A stretch of DNA of 33,295 bases. Source: CAZVYJ01 sp964631565 (lineage in GTDB: Bacteria; Planctomycetota; Phycisphaerae; SM23-33). The stretch is from positions 1 to 33,295 of the forward strand of contig CAZVYJ010000029.1 in NCBI GenBank assembly GCA_964631565.1, given 5' to 3'. Positions 16,824 through 23,801 of this stretch are shown here, one piece after another (position 1 is the stretch's first letter; every line of letters begins with the position of its first letter). The notes beneath the pieces are model-generated. The model was not told the origin of the DNA. It saw nothing but the letters and a program-made list of their open reading frames with translations, and ran no database searches. The position numbers and the translations under genes were made by a program.

Positions 16824-16945
16824 CTGACAGAAAGAAACAGCCAGAACCACAAAGGACACAGAGAGCACAGGATTTGAAGTTTTTATTTGTTCACTCAGTG
16901 TCCTCTGTGAACTTCCCGAATGGACCAGTATGGGCTGTGGTTCAT
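16824..16945 (+). repeat. Interspersed 'accacaaagg-cacagag' repeat, copy 1
   Basis: The block begins CTGACAGAAAGAAACAGCC, carries GAACCACAAAGGACACAGAG, and ends in CTGTGGTTCA. Its ends are short inverted repeats (GAACCACA...TGTGGTTC). A second copy on the other strand at 23441-23566 is about 85% alike over the first 47 bases by eye. It sits 41 bp upstream of the TPR-like start codon. No transposase is present. Sequences of this type are scattered through many environmental genomes and are often mis-called as small proteins. Confidence 0.7.
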
Positions 16946-16986
16946 TTTGTTATGTGTTATGTGTTTTTAGTCGAAAGGAGTCGCAT

Positions 16987-18468
16987 ATGAAGGTCACGGC
17001 CAAACTGTGTTTCACCGCGGCGGCGATGCTGGCTGCGGCGGCCGCAGCGCCGGGCCAGACGACAAAGAGCGTCGAGCGTCCAAAAATCCTGACGGAAAAT
17101 GCGCAGCGGCCTGAAACCTACGCCTTCGTAGTCATGCGAAACCTCGAGGGGACCAAGGCCGGCACGGCCAGCTTCCAGCTTCGCGAGCAGATAAAGCGAT
17201 GGCAGGCCATGTCGAAGGACAAGCAGCGCAAGCTCGGTTCACAGTGGCTCACGCAGGACGACATCGCCAAGAAACGCGAGACGTTCATAAAAAGGGTTCG
17301 CGAAGCTGACGAGAGCTTTCTTGAAGCGGCCCGCATCCGCGGCAAGGAGGAAAAAGACGACCGCAAGCGCAAGCAGTTCCGCAACGAAGGGTTCTTCGCG
17401 CTGCAGCAGGCCGCCAACCAGTGGGCCGACCCTACGACGCGCAATTTCCTGCTGGGGCTGGCATATTACGAGGCGGGAACTTTCGATAAGGCCGAGGCGT
17501 ATTTTAGAAAAGCGAAGGAGGCCGGCCCGCTCGTCGCCGCGTTCAGCCAGGGTCACGGCCTGGCGCTGCTGGAACTCAAGCGGGAAATCGACGCGCTGGA
17601 TGACTTCATAAAAGTCTGCCGGCTCAGGCCGGATTCGAAGGACGCCTACGAACTGCTAAAAAAAGGCGTCGAAGCGACGCCCGGCAGCAGACTGCGGCAC
17701 CCGACCTACGTGAAGGCGCAGGAACTGATGAAAACAATGCAGGGACGTGTGAGCAGCCGCTACTCCAGCAGTCATGGCATGAACTGGATGATGCCGGGCA
17801 AGGACATAACCGTGCGAGGCGACGGCCTGCCCACGCTTCCGTACGACAGGCTGGAGTTCATGCAGGCGGTGGCTGTTCCGGTGAGCGAGTACGCCCTGCT
17901 GGTCGATTCAAAAATAGTCAGCGGCGCAGCCGAGCTGTTCATACAGATAGACAAGGACACGGTCGTCCCGTGCAAATTCACCAAGCTGCCGTTGAATGCG
18001 TCGCCCCCGCCGGTTGCGATTCTGACGGTGGACGGCTATACCTTCAAACCCGTTTCGACCGACGGCAAATTCAGCGAAAATCATGCGGTGACTGCCTACG
18101 GGCTTTCAATGCTGACAGAGATGGGCGGAAACATAACCGCCCTGCCCGGCCGGCTCACAACCAAAAACGACGGGACGATGGACGCCGGCGTGAAACTCGC
18201 CCCCGGCGAGGCAGCAGGCCCGGTGATAACCGACGACAACAAACTGGCCGGCTTCCTTGCCAACAAGGCCGACGTGATGATTGAAGGCGGCGGCCCGGAC
18301 AAGCTGATAACGCTGGCTGAGATAGCGGAAACGCTGAAGAAGGCCGACAAAACCAAGCCTCGCGCCGCACGCGGCATAACGCAGGCACAACCGACAGCCG
18401 TCGAAGGCTCGTACTTCGTCATCTATGCGACATTCGTCGAACTGTCGGAACAGGCAAGTCCCAAGTAA
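16987..18468 (+). CDS. Secreted TPR-like protein of unknown function
   Basis: This 493-residue protein has a Sec signal peptide: Lys near the start, an Ala-rich hydrophobic core, and likely cleavage after APGQ or nearby. The mature N-terminal half is charged and helical. At about 150-240 it contains tetratricopeptide-like segments, e.g. LLGLAYYEAGTFDKAEAYF followed by GHGLALLELKREIDALDDF. The C-terminal half (about 260-493) looks beta-rich and matches no domain I recognise. The start at 16987 has AAAGGAG 6 nt upstream. It stands alone between the divergent DsbD gene and a convergent PEP-CTERM gene. A periplasmic scaffold or envelope role is plausible but unproven. Confidence 0.75.
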   Translation: MKVTAKLCFTAAAMLAAAAAAPGQTTKSVERPKILTENAQRPETYAFVVMRNLEGTKAGTASFQLREQIKRWQAMSKDKQRKLGSQWLTQDDIAKKRETFIKRVREADESFLEAARIRGKEEKDDRKRKQFRNEGFFALQQAANQWADPTTRNFLLGLAYYEAGTFDKAEAYFRKAKEAGPLVAAFSQGHGLALLELKREIDALDDFIKVCRLRPDSKDAYELLKKGVEATPGSRLRHPTYVKAQELMKTMQGRVSSRYSSSHGMNWMMPGKDITVRGDGLPTLPYDRLEFMQAVAVPVSEYALLVDSKIVSGAAELFIQIDKDTVVPCKFTKLPLNASPPPVAILTVDGYTFKPVSTDGKFSENHAVTAYGLSMLTEMGGNITALPGRLTTKNDGTMDAGVKLAPGEAAGPVITDDNKLAGFLANKADVMIEGGGPDKLITLAEIAETLKKADKTKPRAARGITQAQPTAVEGSYFVIYATFVELSEQASPK

Positions 18469-18478
18469 CAGATGCAGG

Positions 18479-18539
18479 GTGGGTGCGTTTGCTCGGGCAT
18501 ACGCCCACGTATGGGTATGGTCGAGGCGCCCACGTTTTT
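18479..18539 (+). terminator. Candidate terminator of the TPR-like gene
   Basis: GTGGGTGC (18479-18486) pairs with GCGCCCAC (18526-18533, one G-U pair) and is followed by GTTTTTC. The loop contains an inner perfect hairpin CATACG CCCA CGTATG. It starts 10 nt after the stop codon. The large branched loop makes it a weaker call than the other terminators. Confidence 0.4.
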
Positions 18540-18590
18540 CCGAACCATTTACAAATATCGCGTGTGGCTTAGCCACATCTTACCCGCTTC

Positions 18591-18675
18591 ATCCGTACCT
18601 ACGGGATTCACATGTGTATTGAACGTTAATTTCCCCCGGCGATGAATCGCCGGACTATTCTCGTACGGCCCTCCG
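18591..18675 (-). repeat. Modular hairpin-bearing intergenic repeat, second copy
   Basis: Within the gene-free stretch 18540-18887 this block has, on the minus strand, GGCCGTACG, then TAG followed by the palindrome CCGGCGA TGAA TCGCCGG (18636-18653 on plus) and GGAAA, then AATCCCGTAGGTACGGAT. The module order (CCGTA-type module, TAG-stem-loop-stem-AAA, CCGTA-type module) parallels the left edge of the window. No coding potential was found here. Confidence 0.4.
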
Positions 18676-18710
18676 TGCCCGAAAATATAGGCATCCCCAT
18701 AACGTGGCCA

Positions 18711-18775
18711 AATGTCTAATGACGAATGACTAATCGATGTATATCGGGATTAGTAGTCATTGGAAATCGGACATT
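18711..18775. repeat. Imperfect inverted repeat of AATGACTAAT units
   Basis: The left arm (18711-18735, AATGTCTAATGACGAATGAC...) and right arm (18748-18775, reverse-complement AATGTCCGATTTCCAATGAC...) form an imperfect stem of about 25 bp around a 12-bp loop. It lies between the convergent TPR-like and PEP-CTERM genes. No T-tract is seen. It could be a MITE/REP-like element. Confidence 0.55.
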
Positions 18776-18887
18776 TACACGCACTATATGCGCGCCTATG
18801 TTTCGGCGGAAAAGCCGGCTGGTCCCCTTAGTTATCGTTCAGCCTTGTTTTCGTTACTCGCCACAAAGGTTGCCCGTGGGGCTGGGC

Positions 18888-20315
18888 TTACTGGCGCCTC
18901 CGTTTACGGCGGAGCAGAGCCGTACTGCAAATGGCGAACAATCCCAATGTCGCCGGCTCGGGCACTATCGTAAAGTCAACCCATCCGTATTCGGTGGCGT
19001 AGTTGGAAGTAAGGTTGTGCGTATATTCGATCTGGATAACCTGCCCTGCCAGCACCGCGATTTCGGCCGAGAGATTGTCGGCATCCAGCGTTATGTCGAA
19101 CGGATTGTCGGGATCGGTGGACACCAGCCTGCAGCTGAAGACAAGCGACCAGTACCAGTCGGCTTCGTCCCTGCCGGCTGAGGCCAGCAGCGTCAGGCCG
19201 CCTGCGCCGGCCGGAAAGGCATCAGACGTTCCGACCGTAAGCTCGCCCACAAGGCTGGTCTTCGCCTCTCCGTAACCGTCGCCCGGCCCTGAGGCCGCAT
19301 TACTTATGGAGAAATAGGATTCCACCGACGGCATGCCGTCGTATACCTCCCCGCCTATCTGGGCTGAAGTATAGGTAGATACCTCATACATCATGGGCTC
19401 CGGCGCTCCCGGATATTCACTATCGCCATTGACAAAAGCATAGGTCTCCGCCATGGCTATATCCGGGTCCGTGGCATAGGCCTGCTGGCTGTTCTCGCTT
19501 TCCACGGGAATACCTATCTGATAGGCCTGAGCATAGGCATAGGCGTCGGCGGCGGCCGTGTAGGTCAGTGTCAGACTGACAGGAGGCGAAGGGTTCCAGT
19601 TATAAGGCTGGAAAAGAATCGCCTCGCCGTCGCTGAGGGCGGCAGTGTTGTATGACCACTTTGTCGCAGCCGATGTCTGGCTTCGCCGGCCCATTGTCTG
19701 GAGGCCGACGGTCGCGCTGGCGCCGCCGCTTAAGGATGGCGTGTTTTCAAAAGTCGCATCCTGATACTGGAATTTGATGGTGTTGTCCGCCTCGTTGAGT
19801 ATGGCCTGGAAGGTTATGGCGCCGTTGCCGCCGTGATAGTGATCCGCATCCTGCCACTGCACGATAAACTGACGGTTTCCCTCCGTTCCCAGCGTCTGAT
19901 AATAAACGGCGTTGGACGGGACGGTTGAGGCGGGCCCGTAGTAAAGGTCGTCCCAGTAGACCGAAACCAGGTCACGGTTGCCTGTGGGCAGGTCCATGTT
20001 GTAGTCGGAGGTGAGATGATCGTCGAAGCGAAGCGCGCCGACGGATGAAACATAGACCTGGCTGTATGTTCTGCCGCCGTACATGAAGTCAAAACCCAGC
20101 GAGACCGGCATGGACTCGGCGCCCGTCTGGTTCTGGGCCATCGCCGTGCCTGTGGCGGCAATGTCTATCCAGTCATAGGCGACTTCATTGCTGGCCGTGT
20201 ACATGCCGCTGGTAATGGTCTCCGCCTCGGCCGAAACGGAACAAACCCCTATCAAAACAGATACCGCTGCTGCAAGCATAAACCGCGAACGTAAAGCACC
20301 CGCCCGCCGCTTCAT
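18888..20315 (-). CDS. PEP-CTERM anchored exported protein
   Basis: This 475-residue protein has an N-terminal signal peptide (SRFMLAAAVSVLIGVCSVSA) and ends with the PEP-CTERM sorting signal: VPEPATLGLF, a short hydrophobic helix, then the basic tail RRKRRRQ. That signal is recognised by exosortase, which cuts and transfers the protein to the cell envelope; no exosortase gene is in the window. Residues about 50-220 contain SLGFDFMYGGRTYSQVYVSS and a later DLVSVYWDDL, reminiscent of nidogen-like domains of surface proteins. The C-terminal half is beta-rich and low in Lys. The start at 20315 has AGGAGG 9 nt upstream; the ATG three codons earlier abuts that site and is unlikely. It is probably a surface or matrix protein; the ligand is unknown. 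Confidence 0.85.
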   Translation of the reverse strand: MKRRAGALRSRFMLAAAVSVLIGVCSVSAEAETITSGMYTASNEVAYDWIDIAATGTAMAQNQTGAESMPVSLGFDFMYGGRTYSQVYVSSVGALRFDDHLTSDYNMDLPTGNRDLVSVYWDDLYYGPASTVPSNAVYYQTLGTEGNRQFIVQWQDADHYHGGNGAITFQAILNEADNTIKFQYQDATFENTPSLSGGASATVGLQTMGRRSQTSAATKWSYNTAALSDGEAILFQPYNWNPSPPVSLTLTYTAAADAYAYAQAYQIGIPVESENSQQAYATDPDIAMAETYAFVNGDSEYPGAPEPMMYEVSTYTSAQIGGEVYDGMPSVESYFSISNAASGPGDGYGEAKTSLVGELTVGTSDAFPAGAGGLTLLASAGRDEADWYWSLVFSCRLVSTDPDNPFDITLDADNLSAEIAVLAGQVIQIEYTHNLTSNYATEYGWVDFTIVPEPATLGLFAICSTALLRRKRRRQ

Positions 20316-20549
20316 GATGGACATCCTCCTTTGTGCTCTTTATTCAGATATATGAGCATCCATATAAACGAAAAAGCAACCACAAAAAAGTGAACACCAA
20401 TCAACGAATTAAGAAGTGGTATTATATTTCCGACAGGTGATTATGTCCAGTGAATACCCATTGAAACGCATGTAAGAACATCTCTGCAAGACCTCAAAAA
20501 ACGGAAAAATCCGAATGTCCAAAAAACGACAAAGGTATTCCGCCCCGGC

Positions 20550-20625
20550 CTGCTTCCGCCTTCCCCGTACGGGTACGGCGGACAAGCCCTGCTCCCGCCT
20601 TCGCCGATGCTTCGGCGGGCAAGCC
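20550..20625. repeat. Tandem pair of hairpin repeats (about 37-39 bp)
   Basis: Two adjacent units begin CTGCT[TC]CCGCCTTC and end GGCGG[AG]CAAGCC (20550-20588 and 20589-20625). Each forms its own hairpin: CCGCC...GGCGG and CCCGCC...GGCGGG. They lie in the 323-bp gap between the PEP-CTERM start and the gene remnant at 20639. The rest of that gap (20316-20549) is AT-rich and shows no gene. Confidence 0.6.
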
Positions 20626-20638
20626 CTGTGCCCTGCTT

Positions 20639-20752
20639 TCATCCGTTGTACAGCGCGGCGTATTTTCCCATTGCGTCCATCATTGCGCGGACGTTTTCGA
20701 GCGGAACGCCCGGGTACAGGCCGTATATCATGCACAGGCCGCCATGCGCCAT
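20639..20752 (-). pseudogene. 3' remnant of a uroporphyrinogen-decarboxylase-like gene (tentative)
   Basis: The frame ending at 20639 encodes LCMIYGLYPGVPLENVRAMM, then DAMGKYAALYNG and stop. This resembles the C-terminal helix of UroD-family proteins, where a PLEN motif precedes the final helix. The frame stays open back to about 20775, where it runs into the end of the antiporter gene, so the rest of the gene is absent. No ribosome binding site precedes the ATG at 20752. I read it as a truncated fragment left by a rearrangement. A short spurious frame is the alternative. Confidence 0.35.
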
Positions 20753-20778
20753 GTGCAAAAATACGGTGGTCCATATTC

Positions 20779-22959
20779 CTAAACGGGCCTGCTCAGAACA
20801 TCATACAATTGTGCCGGAGTTTTCGCGTCGAGGACGCGTCTGCGTCCCTCTTCGTTGAGAATCTGGCTGACTGCGGCCATCAGTTGAACGTGCGGGGCCG
20901 GCTTGTCCGTAGGCGAAAGCGTAAGGACGAAAATCCGAGACGGCTCGCCGTCCAGCGCCTTGAAGTCCACGCCGCTGGCCTTCACGCCGACCGCGCAGAC
21001 CAGGCGATCCACGGCGTTTGTCCGCCCGTGCGGAATGGCCACACCGTACTGCAGGCCGGTTGACATGCTCTCCTCGCGCGACAGGACGGCTTTCCTCGCC
21101 TCCTGAATGTCGCGCACAAGGTGATTCCGCTGCAGAATGTCCAGAAGCTCGTCGATGATTTCGTTCTTGGTTTCGCCTTTGAGGGCAGGCTCGACCAGCG
21201 ACGGCGTGAGATACGCCCTCAGCTGGAAATTGGGAGCGGCGCCCGTCTTGTCCTGCTGAATGCTGTTCCGCAGGACGGCCAGATCAACGGGCTCCTTCAG
21301 GCCGCGAAGGGTCTGTTCAAGGGCGGCGGCGGCTTCGGACACCGCGGTATGGACCAGCGGTATGTCGCGATCGTCGCAGATAATGGTCAGCCGGCTGTCG
21401 CTGTGCTCCAGGTCGATAATCACCGTGTCCTTGCGGGCCTGGTAGTGCTGCTGGGTTCCAAGACTGCTCACGTAAAAGCCTTCAAGATCGAGGACGTTGC
21501 GGAGCTTGTCGGCGAGAAATTCCGTGGTTTCCATGGAAGGAAAATCGAACGTAATGGTCGTGCTCGTCTTCCTGGTCTCGATTTCTCTGCGGACGCCGCC
21601 GGCGCTTCCGTGGAACATAAGCACGATGGCCTGCGGCGACAATATCGTCGTAACGAACGTCATGATGATGGCGGCAGCAAACACATCCTGCGTAAGGAAG
21701 CCCCGGGACAGCGCGAAGCCGGCCACGATAAGGGCGACTTCGCCTCGCGGCACCATGCCGATGCCTATGCGGGCAGCTCCGCGCAAATTGAAGTTCAGCA
21801 GCAGCGACGGCATTCCGCAGCCGAAGAACTTGGACGCTATCGCGATGGCCGAGTAGACCAGGCCGAACATGACCATGTTCATGGAGGTCATCACGCGGAA
21901 ATCTATAAGCATGCCCATGACGCAGAAGAACACCGGCACGAAGAACTCGTAAACGTGGTGAACCTTCTCACGTATGACGTGGCTGATGTCGGTTTTCGAG
22001 AACGTCAGGCCCATGACATACGCGCCGATGATCATGGCCAGGCCAGCTTCCTCGAACAGGCCGGCGAGTATCATCGTCATGCCGAGCGCGATGACGGCGA
22101 TGCTGCTCCGCTCGCCGAGACGCTTGAGAAGGAAGCTGATTTTCCTCGACGCAAGCAGGCCGATGAATGTAGCCGTCAGCCATATTCCCGTGGCCTTGGC
22201 CGCAATTGCGCCAATGTGCCCCCAGTCAACGCCGCCTTCCTCGCCGCCGCGGGCGGAGACAACGCCGGTGACTATCGCCAGCATGATGATGCCCAGAACG
22301 TCGTCAACCACGGCGCCGGACAGGATAGTCACGCCTTCCGGGGTGTCGATTTTATGTTTGGACGAGAGTATGCGGGCCGTAATGCCCACTGAAGTCGCCG
22401 TGGAAATCACGCCCAGGAACAGACACGGCGGCGAGAAGAAACCTTTCTGTGCGCCGAACAGCAGGTCGGAAAATATGACGGCCGTCAGGTCGCCGAGCAC
22501 GAACGACGATATGACGCCGCACAGGCCGACGACCGCACCTGCCACCGAGTACCGCATGAGCATGCGTATGTCGGTCTCCAGGCCGACAGTGAACAGCAGC
22601 ACAATCGCCGCAATCGACGCCAGTCCGTAAAGCTCCGGCGAAACCGGAAACACCCCGCCCTCGCTCATGCCGAATATGCCGTGCTCAAAACCCCAGACCG
22701 GAATCTGCCCGAGTGCATACGGGCCTATGACCATGCCGGCTGCCAGCTCACCGAGCACGCCGGGAAGATGAAGCTTTTCAAACAGGATACTGCCAAGCCT
22801 GGCCATTACCAGCAGCAGGCCCACCTGAACCGCCAGCACCATCATACGGTCCGACAACAAAGCAGCCTTTCCGTCGGAGGCCATCGCAACCGCCGGCAGA
22901 ATCGCCAGCAGGACAAACACGGAAATCATCAAAGCTTTCAAATTTCTTGTTCTGCCCAT
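20779..22959 (-). CDS. CPA2-type cation/proton antiporter fused to a PTS EIIA (PtsN-like) domain
   Basis: This 726-residue protein begins with a signal-like first helix (LMISVFVLLAILPAVAMA), followed by a Kef/NhaS-type cation:proton antiporter core of about 12-13 helices (about 30-455) with ELAAGMVIGPYALGQIPVWG and the paired acidic residues in GAVVDDVLGIIML. After a soluble linker (about 465-570) comes a type-2 PTS EIIA domain (about 578-726) with the phospho-acceptor His in VAIPHGRT (near residue 644) and the second His in APHVQLMAAVSQIL. The family exchanges Na+ or K+ for H+. The EIIA domain suggests control by nitrogen- or sugar-PTS phosphorylation state. The start has AAAGGA about 10 nt upstream. 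No other PTS genes are nearby. Confidence 0.9.
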   Translation of the reverse strand: MGRTRNLKALMISVFVLLAILPAVAMASDGKAALLSDRMMVLAVQVGLLLVMARLGSILFEKLHLPGVLGELAAGMVIGPYALGQIPVWGFEHGIFGMSEGGVFPVSPELYGLASIAAIVLLFTVGLETDIRMLMRYSVAGAVVGLCGVISSFVLGDLTAVIFSDLLFGAQKGFFSPPCLFLGVISTATSVGITARILSSKHKIDTPEGVTILSGAVVDDVLGIIMLAIVTGVVSARGGEEGGVDWGHIGAIAAKATGIWLTATFIGLLASRKISFLLKRLGERSSIAVIALGMTMILAGLFEEAGLAMIIGAYVMGLTFSKTDISHVIREKVHHVYEFFVPVFFCVMGMLIDFRVMTSMNMVMFGLVYSAIAIASKFFGCGMPSLLLNFNLRGAARIGIGMVPRGEVALIVAGFALSRGFLTQDVFAAAIIMTFVTTILSPQAIVLMFHGSAGGVRREIETRKTSTTITFDFPSMETTEFLADKLRNVLDLEGFYVSSLGTQQHYQARKDTVIIDLEHSDSRLTIICDDRDIPLVHTAVSEAAAALEQTLRGLKEPVDLAVLRNSIQQDKTGAAPNFQLRAYLTPSLVEPALKGETKNEIIDELLDILQRNHLVRDIQEARKAVLSREESMSTGLQYGVAIPHGRTNAVDRLVCAVGVKASGVDFKALDGEPSRIFVLTLSPTDKPAPHVQLMAAVSQILNEEGRRRVLDAKTPAQLYDVLSRPV

Positions 22960-23203
22960 CGGGGAACATCCTTTACTGCAGCCGTCTCGAAAAAAACGTA
23001 AGCGTCTATTCTACCCATTGCATAAAAGAATCAATCGAAAATTGTCCACAGATGAAAAAAGCATTCGATATGGCCGTGGCTGAGGTTGCCGCCCGGTGGG
23101 ATTGGAGACGAAATAATTGCAGCAGCGGCGGCCGAAAAAGACGTCTATAGGCGTGATTAAACGGAGCGACCCGACTTATGATGGACTATACGCCGGGGGG
23201 AGC

Positions 23204-23413
23204 TTAACAAACCTCACAGAAATGGATATGGCCTTCGTCCAGGTCGGTCGGTACGAAGTTATTCACCAAGGCGAAATACCCCTTTGCAGCCTTGACGAAA
23301 TCGGCCATTGCCTCCTGCGAGGTGCTGCCCATGCCTCGGCATCCGGGCAGGATGGGACAGCGGGCCTCGTATGTCCCGGGTATGCATTCACGAACTTTAA
23401 CATTGAGCTTCAT
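23204..23413 (-). CDS. HicB-like protein (solitary)
   Basis: This protein of about 69 residues has the HicB fold pattern: MKLNVKVRECIPGTYEARCP, then LPGCRGMGSTSQEAMADFVKAAKGY, the usual 'pCPelpGc.t.Gdt.eEAl.n..ea' layout. HicB proteins are antitoxins of HicA RNases or free-standing relatives. It has no C-terminal DNA-binding domain, and no HicA-like double-stranded-RNA-binding ORF is found within several hundred bases on either strand. The start is uncertain: ATG 23413 is favoured, but an in-frame ATG lies 21 nt upstream and neither has a good ribosome binding site. Copy 2 of the interspersed repeat ends 27 bp upstream of 23413 and may have separated the gene from its former promoter or partner. 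Confidence 0.65.
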   Translation of the reverse strand: MKLNVKVRECIPGTYEARCPILPGCRGMGSTSQEAMADFVKAAKGYFALVNNFVPTDLDEGHIHFCEVC

Positions 23414-23440
23414 AATATGACAATTTTCCATATTCACGAA

Positions 23441-23566
23441 CAGATGAACCACAGAGTTCACGAAGGGCACGAAGTAAAACACAAAAACCTTTCAAACACT
23501 GCATTTTTCGTACTTTCTGTGTTCTCTGTGCCCTTTGTGGTTCAGGTTGTTTCTTTTTGTCAGCTG
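23441..23566 (-). repeat. Interspersed 'accacaaagg-cacagag' repeat, copy 2
   Basis: Read on the minus strand it begins CAGCTGACAAAAAGAAACAA, carries GAACCACAAAGGGCACAGAG and ends in CTGTGGTTCATCTG. It is the reverse-oriented relative of copy 1 (16824-16945), with the same GAACCACA terminal inverted repeats. It fills the gap between the 39-residue micro-protein (stop at 23569) and the HicB-like gene. Like copy 1 it ends just upstream of a gene pointing the same way. Confidence 0.7.
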
Positions 23567-23568
23567 CT

Positions 23569-23688
23569 CTAAACGATGGAAACGGCGGCCCGCAGCAGCA
23601 GCATGCAGGCGCCAAGCAGTATCATGATTTCCATCGCCGCGGCGAAGGCTTCATAAATTTTCCGGTTGCATGTTATGGCTTTCATCAT
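23569..23688 (-). CDS. Small putative membrane protein (39 residues)
   Basis: This short ORF starts ATGATG with GGGAG 8 nt upstream. It encodes a basic, polar N-terminus (MMKAITCNRKIYEAF) followed by one hydrophobic segment (MEIMILLGACMLLLRAAVSI) that could span the membrane. It lies on the same strand downstream of the porin, beyond the hairpin at 23717-23757, and its stop is 3 bp from the interspersed repeat. The ribosome binding site and the amphipathic-then-hydrophobic layout support a real gene; no family is recognised. It could be a chance ORF. Confidence 0.5.
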   Translation of the reverse strand: MMKAITCNRKIYEAFAAAMEIMILLGACMLLLRAAVSIV

Positions 23689-23716
23689 TTCAGTCGCTCC
23701 CTGTCAAGTTATCCGG

Positions 23717-23757
23717 TGGACCCGGCCGCCCGCTCCCTAAGGGACGGCCGGGAAATC
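23717..23757. other. Long imperfect hairpin downstream of the porin gene
   Basis: CCCGGCCG (23721-23728) pairs with CGGCCGGG (23745-23752). An outer TGGA/TCCA pair (23717-23720 and 23754-23757) and an inner TCCCTAAGGGA palindrome extend it. It starts about 45 nt after the porin stop and lies before the small membrane protein. There is no T-tract, so it may be an mRNA 3'-end stabiliser or a repeat rather than a classical terminator. Confidence 0.45.
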
Positions 23758-23801
23758 CACCAGCCCTCCTCGAAACTTAAAACTTACTGCAACTTCACAC
23801 T

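Noticed and set aside
16930..16986. Upstream start for the TPR-like gene
   Set aside because: The extra residues are translated from the interspersed repeat; the ATG at 16987 has AAAGGAG and is followed directly by a signal peptide.
20409..20774. 121-codon minus-strand frame covering the repeats
   Set aside because: It reads through the tandem hairpin repeats and is Arg-rich; the better coding signal there is the short UroD-like tail in another frame.
23053..23151. Plus-strand 32-codon ORF starting MKKAFDMAVAEV
   Set aside because: No ribosome binding site, abrupt basic low-complexity end, and no recognised family; not enough to call a gene.
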